A stretch of 24,320 bases of DNA from an uncultured Burkholderiaceae bacterium (GCA_937871985.1 CALMPB010000099.1:1-24320); one strand, 5' to 3'. Shown: positions 16,704-24,320, counted from the first letter of the stretch. Numbers and translations: made by a program. The notes: generated by a model from the sequence alone, not told the origin.

Positions 16704-17132
16704 TCACTTCACCAGGAGGACAGGCTGGCGGGCCGCCGCCAGCACGCGCTGCGCGACCGAACCGATAAGCAGGTCGGCGATGGCCCCGCGGCCTTTGGAG
16801 CCCAGCACCACCAGATCGAATTTTCCCTTTCCCGCACAGTCGAGAATTTCCTTGGCTACATGGCCGGTTCGCTCGACCATGTCATGCCTGATGCCGGCCG
16901 CATCAAGTAACTTGCGGGCGGGCCTGAGTTCCTTTTCACAGCGCTCGCGCAGATAATCAACCACTGCCGCCTTGCCGACAAAGGACTTTGCGTGGTTCAA
17001 GCCGGTATCGTCGTGCACGCAAATCAACGTGATGCTGTGCGGGCCCGATTGCAGGCCTGCCACCAGTTTTGCCGCGTACTTGACCGCATGCAAGGAGAAC
17101 TTCGAACCGTCCACGGCAACAAGGATTTTCAT
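16704..17132 (-). CDS. Universal stress protein, UspA family
   Basis: 142 residues, a single cytoplasmic Usp domain. The N-terminal strand MKILVAVDGS with the conserved Asp8 and the ATP-binding signature GSKGRGAIADLLIGS (Gly111, Gly114, Gly124-Ser125) place it in the ATP-binding subgroup; the C-terminal VLLVK is the usual last strand. ATG 17132 has AGAGG upstream. It is first in a minus-strand unit followed at 12 bp by the P-type ATPase. An FNR-like box (17192-17205) lies about 65 bp upstream, so induction at low oxygen is plausible. Such proteins are common in anaerobic-survival and stress regulons. The exact partner is unknown. Confidence 0.93.
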   Translation of the reverse strand: MKILVAVDGSKFSLHAVKYAAKLVAGLQSGPHSITLICVHDDTGLNHAKSFVGKAAVVDYLRERCEKELRPARKLLDAAGIRHDMVERTGHVAKEILDCAGKGKFDLVVLGSKGRGAIADLLIGSVAQRVLAAARQPVLLVK

Positions 17133-17191
17133 TACGGCCTCTTTGGGAAATGTGGGGCCCTTTCAGCTTGGCGCATCCGCGGCGGGGATCA

Positions 17192-17205
17192 TTGATGCGG
17201 GTCAA
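17192..17205. promoter_or_regulatory. FNR/ANR-like box upstream of the universal stress gene
   Basis: TTGAT-GCGG-GTCAA differs from the FNR consensus (TTGAT-N4-ATCAA) at one position. Its centre is about 66 bp upstream of ATG 17132. If it acts at -41.5 the transcript would start near 17157; the -10 there is weak. Confidence 0.5.
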
Positions 17206-17207
17206 GC

Positions 17208-17375
17208 TCATAGGGCATTGCCGTGCTTGGCGGAAATGAAGTGGCGCCCGGGCCACGGCAGGGCGAACCCGACCGTCTGCGCGAAGGTCACGAAGTCGCT
17301 GGCGCCGGTGGCGTCGACGCTGGGATCGAATTCCAAGGCCTCCAGGACATGGCGGCGAAGTTCCTCGTCTTTCAT
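17208..17375 (-). pseudogene. Truncated BON-domain protein
   Basis: An ORF of 55 residues with a good GGAG site before ATG 17375. The first 23 residues (MKDEELRRHVLEALEFDPSV and on to DATG) are the characteristic opening of a BON domain, seen in envelope and osmotic-stress proteins. After residue 25 similarity stops: the expected IxVxVxxGxVTLxGxV strand is missing in all three frames. It is probably a deletion remnant; a short expressed peptide is also possible. BON proteins often accompany Usp and phosphoribosyltransferase genes in low-oxygen stress loci, as here. Confidence 0.55.
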
Positions 17376-17480
17376 GATGGGCTCCAATCGCTGAAGAATG
17401 AAATCCACGTCGCCCCATCGCATGACGGTCGCTGTCCGTCGCGGCGAGGCACTTCGATTGTGTGCCTGCGCTGCGCTCGA

Positions 17481-17500
17481 GGATTGACTTTGGTCAATCC
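17481..17500. promoter_or_regulatory. Symmetric FNR/CRP-family-like operator
   Basis: GGATTGACTTTGGTCAATCC is an 8-bp perfect inverted repeat with a 4-base centre. Its core TTGAC-TTTG-GTCAA has the spacing of FNR/ANR/DNR boxes. It lies about 150 bp upstream of the phosphoribosyltransferase start and about 110 bp upstream of the truncated BON ORF on the other strand, so it could serve either. Confidence 0.55.
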
Positions 17501-17640
17501 GGACCTGGCCCAAGGTTCTACGCTGAGGGCACTTGGCGGGTCCGATCCAGGCCAGGACCGACGATGCGCGCCCGTCTCGCACGCAGCGGTCAGCGATGGC
17601 GCGCCTGGCGTTTTCAGAAAGCAACGATGGAGGTTCATGG

Positions 17641-18330
17641 ATGGACGCTCCTTTCAAGAATCGAAAAGAGGCTGGCGTGCTGCTGGCCAGGCGGTTGATG
17701 GAATATGCGGGGCGCACCGACGTAATCGTGCTGGCACTGCCGCGCGGGGGAGTGCCGGTGGCTTTCCAGATTGCCGCGGCGCTGAATGTTCCGCTGGACG
17801 TTGTGCTGGTGCGCAAGCTCGGGATGCCGGGGCATGCCGAATGCGCCATCGGCGCGATCAGCAACGATCAGTCTGAACTGCAGACCGAGGTCATCGCGGC
17901 GTACGGGATTTCCATGAAAGAGATCGAGGCAATCGCGTCGCGCGAGCGAAAGGAGCTGATGCGCCGTGACGCGTTGTACCGGGCGGGGCGGCCACCGCTG
18001 CGTCTGCGCGGAAAAACGGTGATTCTCGTGGATGACGGCCTGGCGACCGGTTCGACGATGCGCGTGGCGCTGCGGACCGTGCGGATGGCCAAGCCGGCAA
18101 GGATCGTGGTGGCCGTTCCGGTTTCCGCCGCGCAGACCCGCGAGGAACTGGCGCTTGAGGCTGACGAAATGATCTGCTTGAGCACGCCCGCCCCTTTCTA
18201 CGGCGTGGGCCAGTGGTACCTGGACTTCGAGCAGACCACGGACGACGAGGTAATCAGTCTCTTGCAAGAAGCCGCGCGCACCCATCCGCTGTCCGCGTGG
18301 ATAGCGTCGCCCGCGCCGAGTCACGGTTGA
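17641..18330 (+). CDS. Phosphoribosyltransferase family protein
   Basis: 229 residues, type I phosphoribosyltransferase fold. The PRPP-binding loop is VILVDDGLATGSTM (about 127-140), preceded by LALPRGGVPVAFQIAAAL, the typical loop I region, and the core VVLVRKLGMPGH. This group is often annotated as a predicted phosphoribosyltransferase (COG1926); the base acceptor is unknown, and a stress or nucleotide-salvage role is possible. I chose ATG 17641 because GGAGG sits 8 bases upstream. The longer frame from 17533 adds 36 residues of poor quality. Its stop codon overlaps the next start (TGATG at 18328-18332), so it is translationally coupled to the esterase gene. Confidence 0.9.
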   Translation: MDAPFKNRKEAGVLLARRLMEYAGRTDVIVLALPRGGVPVAFQIAAALNVPLDVVLVRKLGMPGHAECAIGAISNDQSELQTEVIAAYGISMKEIEAIASRERKELMRRDALYRAGRPPLRLRGKTVILVDDGLATGSTMRVALRTVRMAKPARIVVAVPVSAAQTREELALEADEMICLSTPAPFYGVGQWYLDFEQTTDDEVISLLQEAARTHPLSAWIASPAPSHG

Positions 18331-19715
18331 TGGTTCTTGGCCCAAGACAGCTTATGGAAATGACCACTGATGCACACCTGCCCTCGCCTGCCCGGTCGAT
18401 TGCCGCGTCCGCGCTTGCGCTTACGGGAAGCTCGCGCGACTACGACTCCGTTCTGGAGCGGATCGGCGACGCGCGCTTCGTGCTGATCGGCGAAGCCAGC
18501 CACGGAACGCACGAGTTCTATGAAGAACGCGCGCGGCTGACGCAACGGCTGATCGCGGAAAAACGCTTCTGCGCCGTAGCGGTCGAGGCCGATTGGCCGG
18601 ATGCATATCGGGTCAATCGATACGTTCGCGGTTTGGGGGAAGACACCACCGGCGATCAGGCCCTGGCGAGTTTCAAGCGCTTTCCGACCTGGATGTGGCG
18701 CAATACCACGGTGGTTCGTTTCGTCGAGTGGCTGCGTGACTACAACGACTCGGTGTCGCCCCTGACCGAGCAGGTCGGATTCTATGGCCTGGATCTCTAC
18801 AGCCTGTTCACGTCGATCGCGGAAGTGCTGCGATATCTCGATCATGTCGACCCCGAATCTGCCCGCCATGCGCGTGAGCGCTACGCTTGCTTTGATCATT
18901 TCGATCGCAACAGCGAACGCTATGGCTACTTGACAGGCCATGGTCTGTCGGCATCGTGCCAAGGCGCCGTCATCGCGCAGATGCGCGAAATCAATACGCG
19001 TGCCGCGCAATATCTGAAAAGCGATGGGTACGAGTCAAGCGATGCGCTGTTCTATGCGCAGCAAAATGCGCGCTTGATCACCAATGCCGAAGAGTACTAC
19101 CGCACCATGTTCGATCGAAGCGTGTCTTCCTGGAACCTGCGGGACCGCCATATGGCCCAGACCCTGGATGCCCTGGCCCGCCATCTGCCACGGGCAAGGG
19201 ACGGCGGCCCGGCCAAGGTTGTCGTCTGGGAGCACAATTCGCACGTGGGCGATGCGCGCGCGACGGACGTCGGACAGGCGGGAGAGTGGACGTTAGGCCA
19301 ATTGGCGCGCGAGCGTTACGGCGCCGAGACTTTCCTGGTGGGACTGACCACCTATCAGGGAAGCGTCACCGCCGCGGACGACTGGGATTCGCCGGCAGAG
19401 CGCAAGCGTGTGCTGCCGGCCCTGCCTGGCAGCTACGAGGCGGTGTTGCACGAGACGGGCATCGACCGATTCGTCGTGTCGTTCAAGGGCGACCGGAGCC
19501 TGACGCAAGCGCTGTCCAGGCGTCGGCTGGAACGTGCCATCGGCGTCATCTATCGGCCGCAGACAGAGCGGCAGAGCCACTATTTCCATGCTTGCCTGCC
19601 GCAACAGTTCGACTGCGTCCTCCATTTCGACCAGACCCGCGCCGTCGAGCCGCTGGAATGGGGTGACACTTGGACGTTGGGAGAAGCGCCAGAGACTTTC
19701 CCGCGCGGACTGTAG
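18330..19715 (+). CDS. Erythromycin-esterase-like protein (Ere/succinoglycan-biosynthesis family)
   Basis: 461 residues. Family marks include GEASHGTHEFYEERARLT (Glu55, His58 and Glu62 region), VEADWPDA with Glu86, the long helical middle, and VVWEHNSHVGDAR (Glu301, His302, His305) that supplies the general-base His and the metal or acid residues in EreA/EreB. The real enzymes hydrolyse the macrolide lactone, but most genomic relatives beside Usp and phosphoribosyltransferase genes have no proven macrolide activity. ATG 18330 overlaps the upstream stop; ATG 18354 or 18360 are alternatives with equally weak ribosome sites. It is the last gene of the plus-strand unit. Resistance to macrolides cannot be claimed from sequence alone. 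Confidence 0.88.
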   Translation: MVLGPRQLMEMTTDAHLPSPARSIAASALALTGSSRDYDSVLERIGDARFVLIGEASHGTHEFYEERARLTQRLIAEKRFCAVAVEADWPDAYRVNRYVRGLGEDTTGDQALASFKRFPTWMWRNTTVVRFVEWLRDYNDSVSPLTEQVGFYGLDLYSLFTSIAEVLRYLDHVDPESARHARERYACFDHFDRNSERYGYLTGHGLSASCQGAVIAQMREINTRAAQYLKSDGYESSDALFYAQQNARLITNAEEYYRTMFDRSVSSWNLRDRHMAQTLDALARHLPRARDGGPAKVVVWEHNSHVGDARATDVGQAGEWTLGQLARERYGAETFLVGLTTYQGSVTAADDWDSPAERKRVLPALPGSYEAVLHETGIDRFVVSFKGDRSLTQALSRRRLERAIGVIYRPQTERQSHYFHACLPQQFDCVLHFDQTRAVEPLEWGDTWTLGEAPETFPRGL

Positions 19716-19759
19716 CGCCGTGAACGCAAGGCCGATGAGAGCCGGGCCCTACGTTGCGC

Positions 19760-19906
19760 TCATCCCCGGCGCTTCGCGGTGTTCCCATGCCAGTCGGTCC
19801 GAGCGCACATGAAACAACCGTCAGCCACCAGCCAGGCCTGCAAGCCAAGGTTGCCGGCCACGCGGACAGTTGCCTGGACTGAATGGGTCGTGAGGGTTCC
19901 CGCCAT
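19760..19906 (-). pseudogene. Remnant of an isochorismatase-like cysteine hydrolase
   Basis: The minus-strand frame from ATG 19906 to TGA 19760 encodes 48 residues; the key part is TTHSVQATVRVAGNLGLQAW, followed by LVADGCFMCARTDWHG. This resembles the segment that follows the cis-peptide loop of isochorismatase-family hydrolases (usually TNNSVEAT-AGNLG-VADACF). The N-terminal catalytic Asp and Lys and the C-terminal HA-SL helix are absent on both sides. It is a decayed gene fragment between the esterase and the chemoreceptor. Confidence 0.55.
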
Positions 19907-19951
19907 GGCCACCGCCCGACGTTTTCGGGTGTGTCCAACGGCTGCTGACGA

Positions 19952-21574
19952 TCAGGTCAGCAGCAGGGCGCCGCCCTCGCGCGGCCGGGCGCCAGCGTCC
20001 TCGCGCCGCGCGGCATCCTCGCGCAAGCGGAACACACCGACCGCACCCACCAATGCATGAGCCTGGTCCTGCATCGAGCCCGCCGCGGCCGCCGCTTCTT
20101 CGACCAGCGCGGCGTTCTGCTGGGTCACCTCGTCCATCTGCGACACGGCGCGGTTGACCTGCTCGATGCCGGAGGCCTGCTCTTGCGAGGCCGCGGCGAT
20201 CTCGCCCATGATGTCCGTGACACGCTTGACCGAGGCGACCACTTCCTGCATCGTGGCGCCCGCGTTTTCCGCGTGACCCGCGCCCTCGGCCACCTTGCTC
20301 ACGGACGCTTCGATCAGCGCCTTGACCTCGCGCGCGGCCTGCGCGCTGCGTTGCGCCAACGACCGCACCTCGCCCGCGACCACCGCGAAGCCCTTGCCCT
20401 GCTCGCCCGCCCTGGCCGCTTCAACGGCGGCGTTCAGCGCCAGGATATTGGTCTGGAACGCAATCCCGTCGATGACCGAGACAATCTCGGAAATCTTGCG
20501 CGAGCTGGCGGAAATATCGCCCATCGTGCTGACCACCGCCGACACGACGGCGCCGCCGCGCTGGGCGACTTCGGAAGCGCTTGCCGCCAGTTGATTGGCC
20601 TGGCGCGCGTTGTCGGCATTCTGCTTGACGGTCGACGCCAGCTCTTCCATCGAGGCGGCGGTTTCCTCCAGTGACGCGGCCTGCTCTTCGGTCCGGCTGG
20701 ACAAGTCGGTGTTGCCGGCCGCGATCTGCCCGGCTGCGCTGGAGATGGTTTCGGACCCGGCGCGAATGGTGCGAACCGCGGCGGCCAGCTTGTCCTGCAT
20801 ATCGTGCAGCGCGCGCAGCAGTCGGCCGGTTTCATCGCGGGTGACCGCGTGGATGGGTTGACCCAGGTCGCCACGCGCCACGGTCTCCGCCACCGACACG
20901 GCCTGGGCAAGCGGCGCCGTGATCGACTTGGACACCCGCCATGCGAACAGGCCGCCCAGCACGATGGCCAGCCCCGACAGGATCAGGTTCAACATGCCCG
21001 CGTTGTCGATGACCTTCCGGCTGTCGGCGCTGGCGTCCACCATTTCGGCGGATTGAATCCGGGAGATCTCGATGATGTGGTCTTGCAGGCTGTCCAGGAG
21101 CGGAAGGGTCTCTTCCAGCAAACGCTGGCGGGCGGCGTCGCGCTCGCCACGCTTGAGGAGCGCGCCCACGCCCTGGAATGACTTCACGTAGCGGCCGCGC
21201 ACGTCTTCCAATAACCGCAGCCGCTGACGTTCGTCTTCGGTGCTGAACAATGGCCGCAAGGCCTCCAGTGCCTGGTCGATCACCTTCCGATTGGTGTCGA
21301 TGCGGGCAAACAGCGCTTCAGCGGCGCGGGGATCGGTATTGACGATCAACTCGAGGTTCGCGCGCGCATTGGCGCGGGTCGTCACGTCAATCCTGTTGAT
21401 GGCGCTTGCCTCGGTCCAAGTCTGTTCTGCGATCGCGCGGTTGATGCCGCCGATGTGGGACAGTTCGTAGTGCGACAGGCCAGTGAGCGCCAATAACAGG
21501 GCGAGTACGGTGCCGAAGCCCAGCGTCAGCCGGGTGCCAATGGAAAGGTTGCCAAGGGAGAAACGCGAGCGCAT
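19952..21574 (-). CDS. Methyl-accepting chemotaxis protein
   Basis: A 540-residue transmembrane chemoreceptor. It has a membrane helix at about 15-35, a periplasmic four-helix-bundle ligand domain at about 36-190 (4HB_MCP type), a second helix at about 195-213, a HAMP domain at about 214-266, and a cytoplasmic signalling coiled coil at about 270-515. The kinase-contact hairpin tip is at [20 protein letters not shown] (363-382) and the following [17 protein letters not shown]. Adaptation-type segments ([19 protein letters not shown]) are present. The C-terminal tail ([17 protein letters not shown]) is Arg/Glu-rich and lacks the NWETF-type pentapeptide used to tether CheR and CheB, so it would depend on other receptors for methylation. 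No che genes are nearby. The start ATG at 21574 has no strong Shine-Dalgarno. The ligand is unknown. Confidence 0.95.
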   Translation of the reverse strand: MRSRFSLGNLSIGTRLTLGFGTVLALLLALTGLSHYELSHIGGINRAIAEQTWTEASAINRIDVTTRANARANLELIVNTDPRAAEALFARIDTNRKVIDQALEALRPLFSTEDERQRLRLLEDVRGRYVKSFQGVGALLKRGERDAARQRLLEETLPLLDSLQDHIIEISRIQSAEMVDASADSRKVIDNAGMLNLILSGLAIVLGGLFAWRVSKSITAPLAQAVSVAETVARGDLGQPIHAVTRDETGRLLRALHDMQDKLAAAVRTIRAGSETISSAAGQIAAGNTDLSSRTEEQAASLEETAASMEELASTVKQNADNARQANQLAASASEVAQRGGAVVSAVVSTMGDISASSRKISEIVSVIDGIAFQTNILALNAAVEAARAGEQGKGFAVVAGEVRSLAQRSAQAAREVKALIEASVSKVAEGAGHAENAGATMQEVVASVKRVTDIMGEIAAASQEQASGIEQVNRAVSQMDEVTQQNAALVEEAAAAAGSMQDQAHALVGAVGVFRLREDAARREDAGARPREGGALLLT

Positions 21575-21604
21575 GAATTTGTATTATGACAAAGGGAAAA
21601 CCCT

Positions 21605-21632
21605 AGTATAGAGTTGCAGTCACATATAGCAA
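21605..21632 (-). promoter_or_regulatory. Promoter of the chemoreceptor gene
   Basis: On the minus strand, TTGCTA (21627-21632) and TATACT (21605-21610) are separated by 16 bases, in an AT-rich patch. The -10 matches at 5 of 6 and the -35 at 4 of 6. The start of transcription near 21598 gives a leader of about 24 bases. Confidence 0.55.
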
Positions 21633-22125
21633 CGAATTTGTAATGTAAGTTTGCGATTTCGCATGGCGGGACGGAATTGTTTGTGGCTGCCAGCCGCTTC
21701 GATATCCGGGGAAGCCAAACGACTTTCCGCTTTCCCAAGCCCCGTTCGCCACCGCCCGCACCTGGCTGGCTAGCTAAAGATGCAACGCGCGTTTCTGCGG
21801 CATTTTCCCCCGCGCGCAATGCGATACGCGCTTCGGTCAAGGTCCAATGACATATCCCCCGTTGCTTCCAATCGCCCACTCGAAATCGGGTACGCTTGAA
21901 TATTGGAAAATTCTGGGCGGCACGATAATAGGTGGCACGAGCTCTTCAAGATGTCGCTTGGGGGTGGATTGGGCGCTTGTTGCCTCTTGGAAGCGCCGGA
22001 GATCTATCCCGTATCGTCCGCGGCTGTCGCAGCGCGGCGAGTTCATTGCCCGCCTCGGCGCGGAAATTTCGATCCTACCGGATTCGTGCGGGTGAGATAA
22101 ACGACATATTGCATTTCAGCAACCG
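21633..22125. other. About 490-bp gene-free stretch between divergent genes
   Basis: Several overlapping short frames in both directions (for example from 21847, 21903 and 21932) have no Shine-Dalgarno and no recognisable sequence. I see no repeat, RNA gene or clear promoter for the 22126 gene. The composition is less GC-rich than the neighbouring core genes. Confidence 0.4.
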
Positions 22126-22665
22126 ATGAGCGACTCCCCGATCTACATCGTTGATCTCGATGTCACCCTTGAAGACGCGCCCGCCTTCGCCGACAGCGGC
22201 ATGCGTTGGATGGAAGCAATGGGCATTGCTGTTCACTCCACTATTGCCGAGGTCGCCTTTTCACCTGTCAGCCACGCACCTGGCCCGGGCATTGCTCGAT
22301 GGGCCGAATGGGTAAACGAGCACCGCAATAACGGCATAGGTGCAATCGTGGGGCGCCGTGTCTACAACGCCGGACCGCAAAGCGTCGAGGGGCTACGCTG
22401 CCCATGCTGCGCTGTAGAGCATGACGCAGCTTCTCTCCCGTGGGGCGAAATGATTTCCGCCTGGTATTCGGGCGAACTTGGCGCGCTCGAGTGCCCAAGC
22501 TGTCGACACTCGTACGGCATCAATCAATGGCGATTCTTGCCGCTCGCATGGGGATTGGGAAACCTCGCGTTTGGGTTCGATGGTCCTGGCGTAGGCAACG
22601 CACTTGCCCTGGAACTGGGAAAAGTCCTGGGGCATAGGATGGTCGTCGTGTTTGATAAGTTCTAG
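22126..22665 (+). CDS. Unknown protein with a zinc-ribbon-like Cys motif, 179 residues
   Basis: I do not recognise the family. The clearest feature is two CxxC-like knuckles about 28 residues apart: RCPCC (Cys92, 94, 95) and ECPSC (Cys123, 126), as in a zinc ribbon. N-terminal IYIVDLDVTLEDAPAFADSG and C-terminal LGKVLGHRMVVVFDKF flank it and look folded. No membrane segment or signal peptide is seen, so it is probably cytoplasmic. The start ATG 22126 has only a weak ribosome site. It stands alone, opposed to the ParB-like gene with which it converges (25-bp gap). A role as an immunity protein or nucleic-acid-binding adaptor is possible but unsupported. Confidence 0.65.
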   Translation: MSDSPIYIVDLDVTLEDAPAFADSGMRWMEAMGIAVHSTIAEVAFSPVSHAPGPGIARWAEWVNEHRNNGIGAIVGRRVYNAGPQSVEGLRCPCCAVEHDAASLPWGEMISAWYSGELGALECPSCRHSYGINQWRFLPLAWGLGNLAFGFDGPGVGNALALELGKVLGHRMVVVFDKF

Positions 22666-22689
22666 CCGCGAATAATTAATATGCGCCCG

Positions 22690-23514
22690 TCAATCGTCCC
22701 CTGCCCCCGCCGACGCATTCCTGGCCTCGGCCAGCGCCACCGTCAAATGCATCACCTTCTTCTTCAACTGATCCCGCTCGTCGGTCAGCCGCGCCAGCAA
22801 CTCCCGTAGCCGCGCCACCTCCGCCGGCAGGTCCGCGATATTCTCGATCGGAATATCCGGCACCGCCTCTTTGGGTGGCGGCGCCTTGGCCTGGCGCACT
22901 TCGCGCGCCGCCTGCTGCAGTTCCTTCCTGCCGCCGGCCACCGCCGCGGCCTGCCGCTCGGGCGGCAAGGTCGCGACCGCCGCCGCGGCGTTGATGGAGA
23001 TCGCGCCGTCCTTCACTGCCCGCACCAGTTCTGGCGCGGCGCCTTTCTGGATTTTCTCGATCTGCCCCAGCGTATTGCTGCTGATGCGCGCCTCGCGCGC
23101 CAGCGCCTGGCGGCTTAACGCAGCCGCGGGCGGGATGGGCGGCGGTTCGGGCGGCGGCGTGCTGCCGTCGTCTTCCCACGGCGGCACGCTGCGCGATTGC
23201 AGGATTTCCTTCTTGCGCAGCGCCAGCACCCCGCGCTGGAAATCCGACACGCTGCGCCGGCCCAGGTGGTTTTCGATCATCCACAGGTGCACGTCGTCCA
23301 TCGATTTGAACGAAGTGTTCTGGCGCGTCTCGAACGGAATGCCGTGCTTCATGCACAGCGCGTAGCGGTTGTGGCCGTCGATCAGCAGGTCGCCCCACAG
23401 CACCAGCGCGTCGCGGCAGCCTTCGGCCAGCAGGCTGCGTTCGAGCGCCTCGCGCTCGTCGTCGGTCAAGGGGTCAATATAGGCGCGCAGGCCTTCGTCA
23501 ATCCTGATATCCAT
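22690..23514 (-). CDS. ParB-like DNA-binding protein (plasmid replication/partition related)
   Basis: 274 residues. The N-terminal third (about 1-100) has the ParB/Srx-type fold pattern: DPLTDDEREALERSLLAEGCRDALVLWGDLLIDGHNRYALCMKHG, with the DGHNRY box that binds nucleotide in ParB-like domains. The middle (about 125-145) is a Pro-rich linker (PPPEPPPIPP), followed by a helix-turn-helix-like segment (SRQALAREARISSNTLGQIEKI) and a C-terminal coiled coil (about 210-265). I took ATG 23514; the frame could start at TTG 23523. Unlike chromosomal ParB it has no ParA next to it. Such orphan genes sit in the chromosomes of many Bordetella-like bacteria and their job is unknown. It follows the Lon-N gene at short distance, so it may be in one operon with it. 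Confidence 0.8.
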   Translation of the reverse strand: MDIRIDEGLRAYIDPLTDDEREALERSLLAEGCRDALVLWGDLLIDGHNRYALCMKHGIPFETRQNTSFKSMDDVHLWMIENHLGRRSVSDFQRGVLALRKKEILQSRSVPPWEDDGSTPPPEPPPIPPAAALSRQALAREARISSNTLGQIEKIQKGAAPELVRAVKDGAISINAAAAVATLPPERQAAAVAGGRKELQQAAREVRQAKAPPPKEAVPDIPIENIADLPAEVARLRELLARLTDERDQLKKKVMHLTVALAEARNASAGAGDD

Positions 23515-23550
23515 GGTGTCCAAAAAAATTCAAGCGCCGCCTGCCGCTGG

Positions 23551-24159
23551 CTAGGCCTGCGGCCCTTCCAGCGCGATGCGCACGGCTTCCAGACGAGCGC
23601 GCGGGTCCATCAGCGCCAGCAGCCGGACCTTGTCCGCCGCCGGCAGCGGCAGCAGTTCGCACCAGCGGTCAGCCACCCAGGCGCATTCATCCAGGCGGTA
23701 CGGCGGCGCCACCGGCATGCGGTCGGCGGGCACGCCTTCCTGCTGCCATTGCGCCACCAACCTCCCCAGCGCGTCGGCGCAGGGTTGCAGCGGCGCCGGC
23801 ACGGGCAACGGCGGGGCGTCGGGGATGGGTTCGATTTCGCCCATCCAAAGACCGTATTTTGCCAGTTGGCTGGAAACCAGCCGAAAGCGCTGGGTGCCGA
23901 TGCAGCGCAATTGCAGCAAGGCGGGCATGGGCGCGTCCCAGGCGTCGATGCGGGCCAGCGTGCCGACGTCGGCCAGGACCTCCTGGCCTTCGGGCGAGCG
24001 GACCTCGTTGCCGGCCAGCAGCGCGACCACGCCGAACTCGGTGCCGTCGGCGATGCAGCGGCGGATCATGTCCAGGTAGCGCACCTCGAAAATACGCAGG
24101 TGCAGTACGCCGGCGGGGAACAGCGCGTTGGACAGCGGGAACAGCGGAATGGTCGCCAT
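23551..24159 (-). CDS. Lon N-terminal (substrate-binding) domain protein
   Basis: 202 residues that match only the N-terminal LON domain: IPLFPLSNALFPAGVLHLRIFEVRYLDMI (4-32) and GTEFGVVAL at about 39-47, followed by a beta barrel and a C-terminal helical bundle ending in MDPRARLEAVRIAL. There is no AAA+ module and no protease Ser-Lys dyad, so it is not a Lon protease but one of the free-standing Lon-N proteins, whose function is poorly known (possible adaptor or peptide binder). ATG 24159 lies 9 bp after the stop of the upstream gene, in the same operon. The length is normal for this group. Confidence 0.92.
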   Translation of the reverse strand: MATIPLFPLSNALFPAGVLHLRIFEVRYLDMIRRCIADGTEFGVVALLAGNEVRSPEGQEVLADVGTLARIDAWDAPMPALLQLRCIGTQRFRLVSSQLAKYGLWMGEIEPIPDAPPLPVPAPLQPCADALGRLVAQWQQEGVPADRMPVAPPYRLDECAWVADRWCELLPLPAADKVRLLALMDPRARLEAVRIALEGPQA

Positions 24160-24168
24160 GGCGGCGCC

Positions 24169-24320
24169 CTATTTCACGGTGAAGGCGTCGTCGACGGGCA
24201 CTTGCATGGCGGTGACCAGCGCGTTGGTCTGGGCGGCCATGCCGATGACGGCGAGCAGTTCGGCGTGCTGGCCGTCGGTCATGCCCTTGGCGCGGGCGGC
24301 GGCGGTGTGGGAATGGATGC
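24169..24320 (-). CDS. Carboxymuconolactone decarboxylase / AhpD-like family protein (C-terminal part)
   Basis: Only the last 49 residues lie in the window: IHSHTAAARAKGMT followed by QHAELLAVIGMAAQTNALVT and a short acidic tail ending at TAG 24169-24171. The H-SHTAAARAKGM pattern is the helix that follows the CxxC or active-site Cys-His of the AhpD-like fold, which reduces peroxides or acts in aromatic-acid degradation. The active-site cysteines are off the window. It is the first member visible of the operon with the Lon-N and ParB-like genes. Confidence 0.75.
   Translation of the reverse strand, partial: IHSHTAAARAKGMTDGQHAELLAVIGMAAQTNALVTAMQVPVDDAFTVK

Noticed and set aside
17533..17640. 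Upstream start of the phosphoribosyltransferase frame
   Set aside because: The added residues look random; GGAGG before 17641 marks the real start.
19546..19938. 130-codon minus-strand ORF over the end of the esterase and intergenic region
   Set aside because: Pro/Arg-rich shadow; the isochorismatase-like signal lies in a different minus-strand frame.
20057..20674. Plus-strand frame opposite the chemoreceptor (205 codons)
   Set aside because: Antisense shadow of the signalling coiled coil; Arg/His/Leu-rich and repetitive.
21847..22129. Three overlapping short ORFs before the 22126 gene
   Set aside because: All three frames open at once, no ribosome site, no recognisable sequence; typical of non-coding DNA.

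Overview
The window looks like chromosome of a GC-rich beta-proteobacterium of the Achromobacter/Bordetella type (Alcaligenaceae). I base this on the very high GC third codon positions in most genes and on familiar neighbourhoods (amino-acid ABC transporter / aminotransferase / RraA-like aldolase, ParB-like / Lon-N / carboxymuconolactone-decarboxylase-like). The genus is an inference. I saw no rRNA, tRNA or CRISPR array.

Layout. (1) 1-2374, minus strand: a compact catabolic operon with its own promoter (RraA/HMG-aldolase-like, class I aminotransferase, then the start of a periplasmic amino-acid-binding protein). (2) 2393-2749, minus: a small hypothetical gene with a perfect Shine-Dalgarno. 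(3) 3148-12325: a visibly AT-richer accessory block. It holds a 1,496-residue protein that I read as an N-terminal PD-(D/E)XK nuclease-like domain, a long TPR-like array, a GreA/GreB C-terminal domain and a PIN nuclease domain, followed by an extra C-terminal region. It also holds an unknown 567-residue protein with two C-terminal membrane helices, a truncated tyrosine-recombinase gene, and a DUF2254-like membrane protein with a long soluble domain. This is the candidate defence/conflict island and the most interesting part of the window.

(4) 12504-19715: cytochrome b561, a cation diffusion facilitator, a P-type cation ATPase, a universal stress protein, a truncated BON-domain ORF, a phosphoribosyltransferase and an erythromycin-esterase-like protein. 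Two FNR/ANR-like boxes lie in the divergent control region. The gene content resembles a reduced low-oxygen-activated (lxa-type) stress locus. (5) 19760-19906: remnant of an isochorismatase-like hydrolase. (6) 19952-21574: a methyl-accepting chemotaxis protein with a good promoter. (7) 22126-22665: an unknown zinc-ribbon-like protein. (8) 22690-24320, minus: ParB-like protein, Lon-N-domain protein and a carboxymuconolactone-decarboxylase-family protein (partial), closely packed and probably co-transcribed.

The large fused protein combines two predicted nucleases with a domain that in Gre factors contacts RNA polymerase, carried on a helical-repeat scaffold. The simplest reading is an anti-phage or anti-plasmid effector that senses or is recruited to transcription complexes. 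That function is inference from architecture and context. All domain calls were made by eye from sequence patterns, without database searches.
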